Source of the DNA: Mesocentrotus franciscanus
Taxonomy: Eukaryota > Echinodermata > Echinoidea > Camarodonta > Strongylocentrotidae
NCBI GenBank assembly: GCA_037976565.1
Contig: CP137668.1
Coordinates: 35,850,088-35,914,087 of the forward strand
Length of the DNA stretch: 64,000 nucleotides
Reading direction: 5' to 3'
In this document: positions 21,704-33,725 of the stretch, piece after piece
Numbering within the stretch: position 1 is the stretch's first letter
How the letters are laid out: each line of letters opens with the position of its first letter
Notes under the pieces: model-generated
Database searches by the model: none
Told to the model about the DNA's origin: nothing
The model's input: only the letters and a program-made list of their open reading frames with translations
Program-made: the position numbers and the translations under genes

Positions 21704-22899
21704 TCCTTCTTGTTGCAAGTGTTTCTCCGTATCTGTTTAGCATTATTCTTTTAATACAGGTCTTGTCTAATTACGTTATATTTCTTGCTGTAATTTGACA
21801 AGAAAAGAAAAAAAAGAGAAATGTCTGGAAAAATAATATAATTAAAAAATGCAAAGTCACATTTCATATCCTGAAGACTTAAATGAGACATGCCACATAA
21901 TGCTTTGTGGATGTTTCTCCGACAACTGCGGCAGCTCTCTTTATCTCAAAAGATCTGTGGAAAGTGGATTAATTAGCAAAGAATTGGCTTGAAAAGCAGA
22001 CTCGCTGTCTGACGGCCTAGATTTCTGATCTGCCCTGGCAGTAGAATGCTATTCAAGTCCTTTTCCGGAGCATCAATGCAGAATCGTATGCCAGGGTTTT
22101 TTGTTGTTGTGTTTGTATTCATACTGTTACTCTCCAATCCTCTGTCTCCTTCATTCAAATGCTTTGTGTGCTGCATGCATGTCTGAAATCATCAGCAAAT
22201 ACGTGCAGGAAAAGAAGAAGAAAAAAAAAATCGATTCATTTTTTGTTGTTGCTTGTTACATTTGCAGTCTAGACAGACAAATGGGAATCACAATCAAAAT
22301 GATGTGAATGTGATATTATTGATCCGAGTACTACATAATGGATAACATGAGATATCTTCCAATTGGTTGACTTCTAGAATTGATCGATTATGGAGACAAT
22401 TTCATTTTTTACTCAACAACAAGCATTTTCTATGGGATTTATTCCTAGTAATCAAGGACATAATAATCAATGGATTGCTAACTCAGTGTCCCCTGCCCCC
22501 ATTTTTGTATATCCATGTAGATAGCTTTGATATAATACATAATTTCTTGCCAGAATGTTGTTTAAGAGAATACTGCATAATGAAACATTGGATAGCAAAA
22601 AAGAGGTACGAGTGTCATTTCAAAAGAAAATTTGATTAAAGATATACCAGGGGCCATATCGGGTTTGAACATCATATCATGCAATAACCATATAACTTGG
22701 CGAGGCTTATTGTGAGTACATGCGGACATGAACTTTCAGCTGTAATTTGATACATTTTAGACAATGCACAGGGAGTTTTAATAGCCAAGGCTTACCATAT
22801 GGTGTAACCTGACTTCACCAAAACAATTTCCACACTCGGAATTCAATAATATTCTTATCTACGTTAACATCCCTTTCTCTATATTGTGATTCTTTACGC
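21704..22899. other. no gene; possible conserved regulatory block 21890-22020
   Basis: The segment 21890-22020 has a mixed, less AT-rich composition with a homeodomain-type core (GGATTAATTAG) and a GATA-like CTTTATCTC. This is the type of sequence that can be a conserved enhancer. There is no direct evidence of conservation. Confidence 0.25.
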
Positions 22900-23130
22900 A
22901 ATGTTTACAGCTCCCAAAGATAAAACACCCTTCTTTTCTCCATCCGTAATTCTACTGTTGACTCTTTTGAGAAAAACCTAAAGACATATCTCCTCAATGA
23001 CTGTAATTTGTACTCTTTTTTATTTGTTTGTTTGTTTGTATGTTTATCATTTCTTGATGTAAAGCAATATTTCACTGGATGTGGCACTAAATAAGGAGCA
23101 ATTATTGTATGTATGCATGCATGCATAACA
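22900..23130 (+). pseudogene. LINE 3'-end relic (C-terminus of reverse transcriptase ORF)
   Basis: The plus-strand frame around 22966-23020 reads STVDSFEKNLKTYLLND, matching the typical C-terminal end of CR1/Jockey-like reverse transcriptase ORFs (SFxxxLKTYLF). It is followed by TTTG repeats and GTGGCACTAAATAAGGAGCA, resembling the 3' tails of such elements in aquatic invertebrates. Upstream coding is lost or unreadable. This is a 5'-truncated dead copy. Confidence 0.5.
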
Positions 23131-23176
23131 CCATTGCTATGACTTTAGCAAAATCAATTCAATCAATTCAAGTGCA

Positions 23177-23335
23177 ATTTCAATACCCTATTGTATGTCC
23201 CAAAGAAATCATGTTTGGATTATGTAATATTATATCATTGTAATGTTCACATGTTTCACAAGGTAACATAGAAGGTCATTAAAATGGACTTTGTTTGATT
23301 TTTCGAAAGTAGTTGTGATCGTGTTGAAAGATTTA
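23177..23335 (+). repeat. dispersed repeat, related to 43440-43560
   Basis: TTTCAATACCCTAT, CATAGAAATC-like, TGTTTGGATT and TTTTTCGAAAGTA occur in the same order at 43.44-43.56 kb. Confidence 0.6.
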
Positions 23336-23444
23336 AAACAAATTCTGTAGAAGATTCCTCTTGTGCAAAACAGGGGTAAGAATTGTACAATGTAATTGAT
23401 CTCAATACGGTAGCGACACAATTTAGGCAAATAAGCCAATTGTT

Positions 23445-23514
23445 TGTTTGGAACCAGAAGGGCAATAACTCTGTGTCAAATTATATGAGTTAATGCCTTT
23501 CTAGCTCCAAACAG
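23445..23514. repeat. GCATTAAC-family hairpin, dispersed copy 4 (best arms)
   Basis: The arms are the most complete in the family: TGTTTGGAACCAGAAGGGC against its image GCCTTTCTAGCTCCAAACA, continuing to GAGTTAAT at the loop. The loop is about 15 nt. Confidence 0.85.
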
Positions 23515-24264
23515 ATGCAATACTACATGTAACCAGCCTAAACAGGTTGCAAGACGGTGCATGCACACACGTCCGGAAAATCCAGACGTAGCTTTTGCCG
23601 GTGAGCCACCTGATTTCCCCATAGGTGCAGTCAGGAATTCATTAAGCATGGATTCAATTGGGGACTGGAGGAAAGGGCTCACCAGTTTTTCAATCAACTC
23701 ATTAAGGGGTGTACACAAAATCCAGCTGGGACGGACTGGAGAGGAGGTGGGTAGGGAGGGATTCATTCATAATACAGCACTTCTTTGGGGTTCACACGTC
23801 CTTTCTCCGGTATATGGATGGAAAGCGAGAGGCAAGGTTCCACGGAATCGGATGTTCTACGAGATCAACATTAGGCACGTTCGCACTGTAATGGTGCGGT
23901 GCACCTTCTCTGTTCCCACAAAGATAATCTTCTTCTTTTTTAAATTGAAATATCCAACGATTTCTATTTTCAACTGTTGAAAGGATGAAAAGAGGATTTT
24001 TTAAAAGACGGCATTTTAATAGATCCCTGCATAGAGTTTTGGCATGGAAAGTGGGAGATCTCAGGTTAGACAAAACGAAACTACACAAGTGCCCTTGAAT
24101 AAAGCATTTATTCAATCTTACTGAGTATGGGACTTCAATATTATACATCTCATGCAGCATAAATTTACCTCTCTTCCCAGGTGAGAAAAGACCCTGATAA
24201 CCATAATTACAACCATAAAATACTTGCTCCTTTAGTTAATATATTCTACCTTTAACGTCATCAT
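23515..24264. other. GC-richer block, no identified gene
   Basis: From 23.56 to 23.91 kb the sequence is richer in GC and open on both strands (139 codons plus, 96 minus), but neither translation resembles a known family and no convincing splice sites flank it. It could be an old mobile-element fragment. Confidence 0.3.
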
Positions 24265-24650
24265 TTAAAGTGACTCAGTAACATTGCCTCAGATTCTGAA
24301 ACAAAATCCTGGATTTAGCGCATGCTGCAATCATAATTATAAACCTTTAGGTCAGTCAGGAATCCCATGACTTTTACAAGCCAATCGCTTGTCTGATTAT
24401 CAAGATATTTATGATTGGAAATCGAAATTTCAAAAACTGTTTTCCCCAACAGTTTTTATAACACTACAGTCTATTGGGGGAAATGAGTATGGCAAAACCG
24501 GTCACTCAAAGATTTTAATTTTTTGAGGCACTTCATGATCATTTTGAAGCGCAATTTTTGTAGGGCTTCAATATTACACCATATAACAGACACTGATAAC
24601 ACGTAGGGCCATGCATCTCAGATTTAACATTGTTCAACAATGCCTGCGAA
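24265..24650 (+). mobile_element. ~390-bp TTAA-type repeat, copy 1
   Basis: It is nearly identical to 34011-34408 over most of its length (AACCTTTAGGTCAGTCAGGA, ACACTACAGTCTATTGGGG, TGATAACACGTAGGGCCATG). It starts at TTAAAG like the other copy, but the right end is decayed. Confidence 0.85.
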
Positions 24651-25423
24651 AGAAATATAGAATGAATTTATCACACATACACAAACACCAACACACACAC
24701 ACATACACACACACATGCATTATATTTGCTCCTTTTACCGGGTAAACCAATTACCCCGTAGGCAGAATTCCACATTTCGAACCCTGCAAAAAGCATATTT
24801 ACTTAAAAATCCAGAGGTAAAGCACAGATACATCACTCAGCTGGGGGTTCCCTGGATCATTCGATGTCTTACCCGTTTGGGGTTACACATCTGAGCGACG
24901 AGCTTGCATGGCTAGACAACAACCCGAGGATCTGGGCCAACTTCTCGGATTCCCCCATGAAATTGTTGCCAAGCACTTGACTGTATGTTTCCTTCCCACT
25001 TCAAGTAATATTTGAGCTCTGAACATGCATGTTACTAGCAGCATACTCTAGATGTTTAGTATTCCCTTGTGAGGTTCACTGTTCGAAAAAGTATGAGTAA
25101 TATTTAACAATAATTTTAAATACTAGTAGGGTTTTCTCCTGAGTTAGTGTCGGCTTAGCATTCAACTGGTTTATAAATTTCAACATGATGTACCCATTGT
25201 TAATTCTGTTAATTTTTTTTTCTTTTTGAATTGGATTATAAGAAAAATCAAGAAGGCAGTAGATAGTTAAAGGTCTTGAAATGTCTTCTCTGTAGAGTTA
25301 TCATAAGGTGAAGTTGCTATTATGTAGTTTCATATGAGTTTTAATACCACTTTAACAGCCGAGGAAAGAAAACCATTAAAAATTTGATAGAACATTAAAA
25401 ATATCACAATGTTTTTATCTAAC
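24651..25423. repeat. (CA)n at 24676-24720; otherwise nothing recognised
   Basis: A CA-rich microsatellite is followed by unique AT-rich sequence. A block at 24830-24970 is somewhat GC-richer without an open frame. Confidence 0.5.
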
Positions 25424-25958
25424 TTAAAGGTACTATGTCCCATTTGCAGGCCAAAAAAATGAAAAGGTTAAATTCCAACGGCATTTGAAAGATACTAATT
25501 TAGAACTTCCCTAAAAAAAGGGGGGCTTGAAAATGTCTTTAAGTGGGAAAATAACGACTATTAGTTGTCGAATCGACTTAAGAGCTATAGAGCCAGTAAG
25601 TAATAGTCTGATTTTCAGACCATTGTACCGAATGGTCGTATGTTTTATGCTGCGCAAAGATTCAATCAGTTTAATTTTGGCCATTACAAGAAGTGGGTTA
25701 TTGATGTAGACAAATGCTCATGTACCCTTTACAGCTCATTTTATGTATGTTATTACCAAAGAAGAAAAAAGCCAGTCAGTCACTCAATAGTGTCTGACAG
25801 TGAAGTCTAGCAAGTAAACAAGTTTCCTTGCATAATTTGAATATTAGGACACTGCTAACTTTTAAATTTCACAGATAGGACATACATGACATATTTATAA
25901 TTCCTGCAAAGTTCTACAGAATTTGATGTTGGCTGCAAAAGGGACATGGTATCTTTAA
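25424..25958. mobile_element. TTAA-flanked MITE with ~30-bp TIRs
   Basis: The left end after TTAA (25424-25427) is AGGTACTATGTCCCATTTGC. The inverted right end before TTAA (25955-25958) is AGATACCATGTCCCTTTTGC, and similarity continues into CAGGCCAA/CAGCCAA. TTAA on both sides is the target-site hallmark of piggyBac-type transposons. The 527-bp interior has no transposase, so it is non-autonomous. Confidence 0.8.
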
Positions 25959-27389
25959 TATAAAAGCATTTCTATAAATGATGAAGATGCCTCATGCAAC
26001 TGATGATTAGTAGATCACTTAAAATGATGTTTCACACTCAGGAAGAATGTGAAGACATTTTATGATGGGAACTTCTCATAACTCTATCTTTTTAAGTTCT
26101 TTCAGCTTCCAGAAACAGGCAAGACTTTAAAATAATGTGGAACGCATCATCCAGGGTCGCGTTCATTATGCTAGCAACCTGGGTGTCCTTTCATCAGGGT
26201 TCGGTTTACCACTTATCAGTTGCAGCCGAAGTATATAACGCCACATCGAGCCTCGCAGCGGAAATGTAAACCTGAAAGCGGAGAACAGCGGGTGCACCAG
26301 GCAAGATGGAAAAGAAAAGTTAAAACATTATTCTTCTCTTCCTTTTTCCCTAGGGTACTCTACCTGTCAAATTGCACACACATTTACATCAGACTTAGCA
26401 GGAGGCCTTGTGAAACGGTGTTCATTGTATCTTTAACCCCTTCCCTGCTATGGGAGATGAATCCAGCTGAAGAATTGCACTAACTATATTCACACGGGAC
26501 TGTTATATGTTAAAACTTTGAGTTAGTGAAACCTCAAAGTCATAAACAATGATCCACTAACATCGACAAGATTTCAAATAGGACCAAAACAATGAATATT
26601 CAAAATTTTAAATACAAGCTGGCGTAACGTCAGAGTTCCTTGCGTCCATATGGCACATAAGTTTCAGTGAGGACCCCCCATTGCTTATAGTTATTGCACT
26701 AACCTTAAGATCACCTGTGGCTTATATATAACTTCACGTCAACTTAAAGTTTCATAACCACAAGTGAGACACATGGTCCCTAACTACAAACTAAATTTAG
26801 AGGTTTAAAACTAAGACCTAAACTTAAAAGTTACCGGGTTGTTATGTGAACCTAACTATTGATAAACTGACATTTTGGCTAAGCATATGTTCTTCTTTGG
26901 TCTGGATAAGTTACAGGTACATGCATTTTTGAGATTGTTCCCACAAAGGGTATTTTACTCACAATCTAACAAAGAAGGAACTAAAATCCAAAACGTAACT
27001 CCTGAAAGTAAATACCATAATTATGTGCAAATCTACAGCTGCACCAAAGAGGTTAAGTCTTGTCCAAACAACATTTTGTATATTACAGAATTGTGGTTTG
27101 TAGTAATTTCTTCTTTTTCTTCTTTTTTATACATCTAAGACTGAGAGAAGCCGAGAAAAGACCTAGGGAGCATCTGACATTATTATGAGACTGTTGTTTT
27201 CATAAACATTTCTGACCAAAAAGAGAAAAGGAAGCAAAATTAACTATCCGACTAAACGACACAACTGCCAAAAGCCTCCCCTTACAAAAACACACCGAAT
27301 AAGAATCTCGCAGTGAGGCCTGCATACATTTGCAATGTCTCCCTTACTAAGATTTCTTACCCTGTTTAGACTACCAAAAATTCATTGTA
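25959..27389. other. no identified gene
   Basis: Block 26150-26480 is GC-richer and open for 87 codons on plus (26220-26483), but the translation is not recognisable. Sequence 26690-26860 has a repeat-like look without a clear partner in the window. Confidence 0.3.
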
Positions 27390-27720
27390 TGGCTATACAA
27401 AACCTTATAGCTATACAATAAGCAGTTTTGGTTTCTAGTCTGAATACTGTATAACGAAACGTATCATTGTTTCTAACGAAAATATCACGGTCCTGTTCTC
27501 TTCCGAGTCTCATACATTGTGCAAAAACCGTCTAAATGGGTGGGGCTTATTGGGAGCATGCACTGCTGATTGATCAGCCAATTGTCCCCTTGAAGTCTTC
27601 AAAACTAGTTTCTAAATACTGTGTGTACGACCCATTCGACATGCAATGATTCTTTTAAATGACGATTCTTTATACGTTTTTTTGGTATAATTTCCCTCTT
27701 GTCTGAACTGGCTGTTATAC
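27390..27720. mobile_element. diverged relative of the 8.5-kb MITE
   Basis: Shares GGCTATAC, ATAACGAAACGTATCATTG, GGTCCTGTTCTC, GTGGGGCTTA, TGATTCTTT and TTTATACG with the copies at 8.53 and 45.39 kb, in the same order. It is shorter and has decayed ends. Confidence 0.65.
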
Positions 27721-28029
27721 AACACTGCTAACACTCCTTTCCAATCTCACTGACATCTTCCTAACTCGTCATCACAAACCGTTGTTATTGAGGCAGATCA
27801 GTGCCGCTTGCTCAACAAATAGCAGGAACTCATCATGGCAGCAGCGCCGCAAACCCAAACAGGCAACTATAAATAGCCGCAAGCTCTGCAAATGTTGCCA
27901 TTGCCTGTATCCAAGCCACAAATCACTGCCCTGCAGGCTACTGGCAGAAACAAGGATGACGGAGGAGAGAGAGGAATCGATAAAGGATGACAAGGAATTA
28001 GACACAAACCACCTGTGCTCTCTCCAAAA
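27721..28029. other. GC-richer block, no identified gene
   Basis: Open on both strands (88 codons plus, 77 minus) at 27772-28048. Neither translation is recognised and splice signals are weak. It could be an exon or a conserved non-coding element. Confidence 0.25.
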
Positions 28030-28260
28030 GTTTCATACAAAGTTATAACAAGCTCCAATTATAATTTTGATTGGGTGAGTTTGAGTGCAGGAAAAAGTGC
28101 ACTTCTCAGAAAATTAAGAATATTGCATATCTCGTCAAAAAAATATTTCCACAAAACTTGTAAACAAAGTTATATTTAGCTCTGGTGGCAATTTTGATTG
28201 ATTAAATTTCATCTATGAAAAAACCGTTTTCAGAAAAATCTTCCAACATGCAATTTTACC
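28030..28260 (+). repeat. diverged tandem duplication, ~130-bp unit
   Basis: ACAAAGTTATAACAAGCTC...AATTTTGATTG recurs about 130 bp later as ACAAAGTTATATTTAGCTC...AATTTTGATTG, with similar following blocks. Confidence 0.5.
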
Positions 28261-28708
28261 CCAAAAAAGGTTCTCATAACAGACCTAATTACCCTAGTAG
28301 AAATAATTTTGTCATTCAGTACATGAAATTATTTTGGGACCACTGCTATTATTAGATAAATATATAACGCAAAATTGACATGAATTTGCAACCAAGAACT
28401 AATGTAATTTCATGTTTTGCTTGCCCAATGCAGGCAAGAAAATTGCCATGTTTTGTCTTAGTTAGTGCTCACATGAAGATTGGGTTTGCTTAGTACATGT
28501 GACCTTCAGGATATAAAACACATATACATTGCAGGAATGCACTTTTGTATAGTTTCAATCATTTCCTGCAAAAAAAAGGATTTCTCAATTTTGGATGGTA
28601 TTGTGTCTCTCCTTGTTCAATGTGATAGATTATAAATTGACCATTGTTTAACCAAGCAAGCAAACAGCAATATGGAGGCAGTGGCATAATGAGCAAAAAC
28701 TTTGGGGG
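28261..28708. other. nothing recognised
   Basis: AT-rich sequence up to the fold-back element. Confidence 0.4.
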
Positions 28709-29110
28709 TGTTACACCCACAAATGTAATAACGCCCACAAATGTAACAACGCCCACAAATGTAATAACACTTTACCCACAAATGTAATAACACCCACAAA
28801 TGTAATAACACTTTACCCACAAATGTAATAATTTCACCCACAAATGTAATAACCACTTTACCCACAAATGTAATAATTTTGGTAAGTGGTTGTTACACCC
28901 ACAAATGTAATAACGCCCACAAATGTAACAACGCCCACAAATGTAATAACACTTTACCCACAAATGTAATAACACCCACAAATGTAATAACACTTTACCC
29001 ACAAATGTAATAATTTCACCCACAAATGTAATAACCACTTTACCCACAAATGTAATAATTTTGAATCACCCACAAATGTAATAATGACTTTACCCACAAA
29101 TGTAATAAAT
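28709..29110 (+). repeat. left outer array of the fold-back element
   Basis: About 17 copies of CCCACAAATGTAATAA with variable spacers. A ~185-bp block (about 28709-28875) is duplicated at 28890-29060, which makes the left array longer than the right one. Confidence 0.95.
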
Positions 29111-29799
29111 TTGAAGGGATATTTTGTCGAATTTGTTCAAAACTAAAACCCTGTAATAAAGCATGGGTATAGCGCGCAGTCTTTACTCCAGACCCGGTTA
29201 TTTCAAAAATTTAAAAACAGACCCCATAATCCTTTTCCTGTGGAATAACATAACAATCGAGCGTAGTCTTTCCTCCAGACCCGGTCATTTCAAAAATAAA
29301 AACAATAAAAAACAAAACAAAAATTCAAATCTAAGACCCAACAATCCTCCAAACTAAGACCCTGTAATAAAGCATGGGTTTAGAGCGTTGTCTTTACTCC
29401 ACACCCGGTTATTTCAAAAATAAAACAAAACAAAAACCTTTTATTAAAGCTAAGACCCTCCATCTTCCAAATTAAGACCTGTAATAAAGCATGGGTTTAG
29501 AGCGTTGTCTTTACTCCAAACCGGTTATTTCAAAAATAAAACAAAACAAAACAAAACCTTTTAAACTAAGACCCTCCATCTTCCAAATTAAGACCCGGTA
29601 ATAAAGTATGGGATTAGAGCGTAGTCTTTACTTCAGACTCGGTTATTTAAAAAAAAAAATCTTCAAACTAAGACCTTCCCATCTTATTCCTGTGGAATAA
29701 CATGGGTATAGAGCGTAGTCTTTCCTCCAGACCCGGTTATTTCAAAAGAAAAGAAATTTAAACAAATCTTCGAAACTAAGTCCCACCATCTTATTCCTC

Positions 29800-30060
29800 T
29801 TTTTTTCATTTAAAAATAAATTACATTATTACATATGTGGATACAACACGTCACAAATAAATGATTGGTCGGCGGTCACACGAACTGACAAATCAGTCAA
29901 AATGGTCCATATATATAACACACAGAGGAGGGACCGATTCGATGGTTCGTTGACCGTCGACGATTTGTTAATATGTAAAAATTCTAACGCCCACAAATAT
30001 ACTGGAATTCAATGTTCGTAGAAAAAAAAAGTAATCGAATAAGTGACCTTAAATGTATTT
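29800..30060. other. single-copy centre of the fold-back element
   Basis: Contains TATATATAA, GGTCGGCGGTCAC and CGTTGACCGTCGACGATT, with no open frame of note. It is the only part of the element without an inverted partner. Confidence 0.7.
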
Positions 30061-30184
30061 AAATATTGTATATATTATATCATTTTTTTAAATGACCGGG
30101 TCTGGAAGAACAACTATGCTCTAAACCAATGCTTTATTACAGGATCTTAGTTTGGAAGATGGTGGGTCTTAATTTTTTCAAAGT

Positions 30185-30216
<32 letters not shown>

Positions 30217-30719
30217 GAAATAACCGAGTCTAGAGGAAAGACTACGTTCAATACTCATGTTATTCCACATGAATAAGATGATGGGGTCTTAGTTTTGAAG
30301 ATTAAAAAAATTAAACGGGTCTGGAGTAAAGACTACGCTCTAAACCCATGCTTTATTACCGGGTCTTAATTTGGAAGATGGAGGGGTCTTAGTTTAAAAG
30401 GTTTTTGTTTTGTTTTGTTTTATTTTTGAAATAACCGGGTGTGGAGTAAAGACAACGCTCTAAACCCATGCTTTATTACAGGGTCTTAGTTTGGAGGATT
30501 GTTGGGTCTTAGATTTGATTTTTTTGTTTTGTTTTTTATTGTTTTTATTTTTGAAATGACCGGGTCTGGAGGAAAGACTACGCTCGATTGTCATGTTATT
30601 CCACAGGAAAAGGATTATGGGGTCTTAGTTTTGAAGATTTTTTAAATTTTTGAAATAACCGGGTCTGGAGTAAAGACTGCGCTATACCCATGCTTTATTA
30701 CAGGGTTTTAGTTTTGAAC

Positions 30720-30915
30720 AAATTCGACAAAATATCCCTTCAAATTTATTACATTTGTGGGTGATTCAAAATTATTACATTTGTGGGTGAAATTATTACA
30801 TTTGTGGGTAAAGTGTTATTACATTTGTGGGTGTTATTACATTTGTGGGTAAAGTGTTATTACATTTGTGGGCGTTGTTACATTTGTGGGCGTTATTACA
30901 TTTGTGGGTGTAACA
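30720..30915 (-). repeat. right outer array of the fold-back element
   Basis: About nine copies of TTATTACATTTGTGGGTG, the inverse of the left array but without its internal duplication. Confidence 0.95.
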
Positions 30916-31022
30916 GGGGGGCAGAAAAGAAGAAAAAACGGATAATCATATCATTTCAGCAACATATTTTGTAAATCACTAGTATCGAATTAGAAATAAA
31001 CCACGTTCAAATTCTATTTGGA

Positions 31023-31035
31023 GGGGGGGGGGGGG
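31023..31035 (+). repeat. G13 homopolymer
   Basis: An uninterrupted run of 13 G lies just outside the fold-back element. Confidence 0.95.
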
Positions 31036-31114
31036 CAACCGCCAATCTATTGACAATTCATATTCTGCTTATAAATTAAAGAAGGGTCTGTTACATTCTT
31101 TAAAAGTTTAAATA

Positions 31115-31197
31115 TTTATCTGTTTGGAGCTAGAAGGGCAATAACTCCATAAAATGGGGTGAGTCAATGCCCTTTTTCATCTAAACAGACGATAAAT
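31115..31197. repeat. GCATTAAC-family hairpin, dispersed copy 5
   Basis: The arms extend outward: TTTATCTGTTTGGAGC against ATCTAAACAGACGATAAA. The core GAAGGGCAATAACTC faces GAGTCAATGCCCTTT. The loop is about 13 nt. Confidence 0.85.
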
Positions 31198-31732
31198 ACT
31201 TCTTAGAAGAAACAAAATATAGCTATTAGATATAACAATACATTTCCACACCTTTTCAATGTTTGCTCCATTGCCCATTTTGCTACTAGTGGGTAGATTT
31301 TAGCCAGTGAGGCGTGTATAAGGAAAGTGTCTGCATTAGGTTAGAGGGCAAATGTCTGGCAAGTCTACAGGAGCAATGAGCTGCTGTATGAGATTATGCA
31401 GCCTTAAAAGGCAAGTGTCATCCAGTTCTGAAAAAGAGGCGTTGTGACAGGCTTATTTAATTTCTCGGTAACAAATTTCATGCAGATATCTTTACTTTTG
31501 ATCTCTCGCAGGCATCCAATCTATAAGGAGAGATGAAATGCAGATTGACTGATAAGATTTAAGATCGCTCTGAGCAATTTACCCATTCTCCAAGAGAAGC
31601 ATACAATGGCATTTGCAAGTTATCTTCTTTTCAAATCTCTCTCACTCTTAATCTTTAAAGAGCTGCACCATCTTACATCTTCCTTTTAAATAGTACTTTC
31701 CTTAGTGTCCTAATATAAGACTATTTTGACAT
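31198..31732. other. possible conserved non-coding block 31330-31620
   Basis: Mixed-composition sequence, not repetitive and not open, of the kind often conserved near developmental genes (ATGCAGATATC, AGATGAAATGCAGATTGACT). There is no direct evidence for conservation. Confidence 0.2.
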
Positions 31733-32012
31733 TCTCTCTCTCTCCCTCTCTCTCTCCCTCCCTCCCTTCCTCTAACCCTCCCTATTCCCAAACTGTTTTC
31801 TTCTGCTCATAGCTCATAGCATATTCCTCTTTCTTCTCGTTTTCCTGTTCATCTCCTCCTCCTTCACTTCCTCCATCCTCCTTGATCTCCCTTTTGTTAA
31901 AAGCAATGATAGTGCCTCTGTGTTAGGGCTTTTCCCTCTTCCCCTCAACCCATCCCTCTACCTCTCTTTTCTTTTTCCAGTCTCTTCAACCCTCCCCTTG
32001 CCCCCCCCCTTC

Positions 32013-32040
<28 letters not shown>
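31733..32040. repeat. CT-rich tracts incl. (CT)n 32010-32038
   Basis: Two pyrimidine-rich stretches with clean CT repeats at about 31733-31770 and 32010-32038. The intervening sequence is also C/T-biased. Confidence 0.85.
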
Positions 32041-32043
<3 letters not shown>

Positions 32044-33330
32044 TCTTCTTCCATCTCCACTCCTATCCCCCTTCAACAGATAGAAACGAAAGAGATAAGA
32101 TCAAATTTGTTCTCGTTGGCTTCCCCGCATTCTGTAACTGGGAAATATCCTCTATGTTGACTAGAACTGTTCTATCTGCATCTGCATAAAGAGTACACAC
32201 ATACACAGTCAACATCTACCGTAGATAACCATCAGCCTGCCATGTGTCAACAATTTTTGTGCACCCTGCAGAATGCCATAAGCTTACAATTTTGTTGAAT
32301 TTCTAAACTGTTTAGTTGTTAAACCTACAAGAATCCGGTGGCTCCTGTATTAAAGCCTATGGGAATACAAGAATTTGGAAGTCCATGGGTTAATTGCCAA
32401 AGTTACAAATGGGCTTTAAAAAATATATTGTATCCAAAAATAAAAGTGACCACAGACTATTGGTAGTGATATTAGAAAGAACAATGGCCATGTTGACAGA
32501 TATCCCTTTTTGATAGAAAATATGGAAAAAAAGATTTATGCCATATTGAACAAATTGCAAAGAATCGCCAAATATTACTGTTAATGAACCAATGTAAAGA
32601 ATCCAATGCACTGTGAGCAAGTCAGAATCTGATGACCAGTATAATAATATATTTATCACACCCATAGAGACATGGTCAATGTATTTTAAGCACTACATAA
32701 ACCCAGAATACTATATTATTATCATTATTACATGTAGATGTATTAAAAGATTTGTCAGTACCTTAGAACACATGTTTCTCAAAATGCAAATTTCTTGTGC
32801 AAACTTCCCATGGGGATTAAGAGTCCTTCTGCCAGGCCACAACAACTTCTTCATTCCCATGCCCAAAATCTCACAGCAAATATTTGCCAAAAGAGAATTA
32901 GCGAATGTAATGATACTCAAAGTTGACTTTCCATTACGGTACTCAAATACATATAAATCTTTGAAACCAGGACATTTTCTAAGTAGTTTTTTTAAACTAA
33001 TGTAAATACCTGACTATGTAAATAGGGCACCCTGCACTTCATTTCTTTTGTGACACACACACACACACGCCATTCATCTGCAAAAATCTTCAGGAATGAA
33101 GGAGGCAGAGTCAACAGAAGAAGAAGAAGAAGAAGGCATTGCTTATATCAGATTATTCAGATACCCTTCTTCCCATTCTGAAGGCACTTTTAGCAGGACA
33201 ATTTTACAAAAACAATAATAATACAACACACTATATATGGGCATCATGCAACTAATACAAGCACTAAAGAAACAAATATAATAGACTACAGAATACTACA
33301 AATATTGCGGAGCAACTGCAGGACATCTTC
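32041..33330. other. no gene; (CA)n 33052-33070 and (GAA)n 33117-33136
   Basis: AT-rich. A 130-codon frame at 32613-33005 on plus has an AT-driven composition and no recognised domain. Confidence 0.4.
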
Positions 33331-33725
33331 AAACACAAGTAACCCTAAGCCTAAACTTCACCATAACCCTTACGCTAATCCTGATACACTGTAACGTGTG
33401 ATGAAATATTCTGCAAAAAAACAAAATGGAGCCAGTCTGAAAATGTATTTCAATGTTGCAGGAAGACGACATGATCATAATTGGCCCACATCCTTTATCA
33501 TCCCATGGTGACACAAGAATATATGCCCTCATCCATCCACTTCACCCTAACCCTGATCCTAATCCCAATCCTAAACCTAACCATAATCCTAATCCTTACC
33601 CTTACTCTGTGGACCAACCCTAAACCCAACCCTAATCTTTACCCCAACCCCAACCCTAATCATAACCCTAACTCCACCCCTAACCATAACCTTAAACAGT
33701 AATCCTAACGCTAATCCAAATAAAA
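33331..33725 (+). repeat. degenerate CCTAAC-type array
   Basis: Many CCCTAA, CCTAATC and AACCCT variants at 33331-33400 and 33540-33715, interrupted by unique sequence. It resembles a decayed TTAGGG-related interstitial repeat. No perfect telomeric run longer than two units is seen. Confidence 0.7.

Larger units (their letters stand above)
28709..30915. mobile_element. 2.2-kb fold-back element built of nested tandem repeats
   Basis: It begins TGTTACACCCACAAATG and ends with the exact inverse. Each arm is about 1 kb: an outer array of ACCCACAAATGTAATAA-type 17-27-bp units, then six units of ~90-125 bp containing GTCTTTACTCCAGACCCGG and TTTCAAAAATAAAA. The right arm repeats all this in inverted order with few changes. 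The centre (about 29800-30060) is single-copy. GGGGG on each side may be a 5-bp target duplication. This architecture is that of Foldback/TU-type elements. The His/Cys/Gly-rich frames over the outer arrays are repeat artefacts. Confidence 0.92.

Noticed and set aside
23561..23980. 139-codon plus-strand frame as a gene
   Set aside because: Open on both strands, no recognisable domain, no flanking splice signals, ends in an AT-driven tail.
28559..29047. Cys/His/Gly-rich minus-strand frames, and the similar plus frame at 30783
   Set aside because: They translate the CCCACAAATGTAATAA array of the fold-back element; the same peptide appears from both arms.
32613..33005. 130-codon plus-strand frame as a gene
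   Set aside because: AT-driven composition, no homologous family recognised, no support from splice signals.
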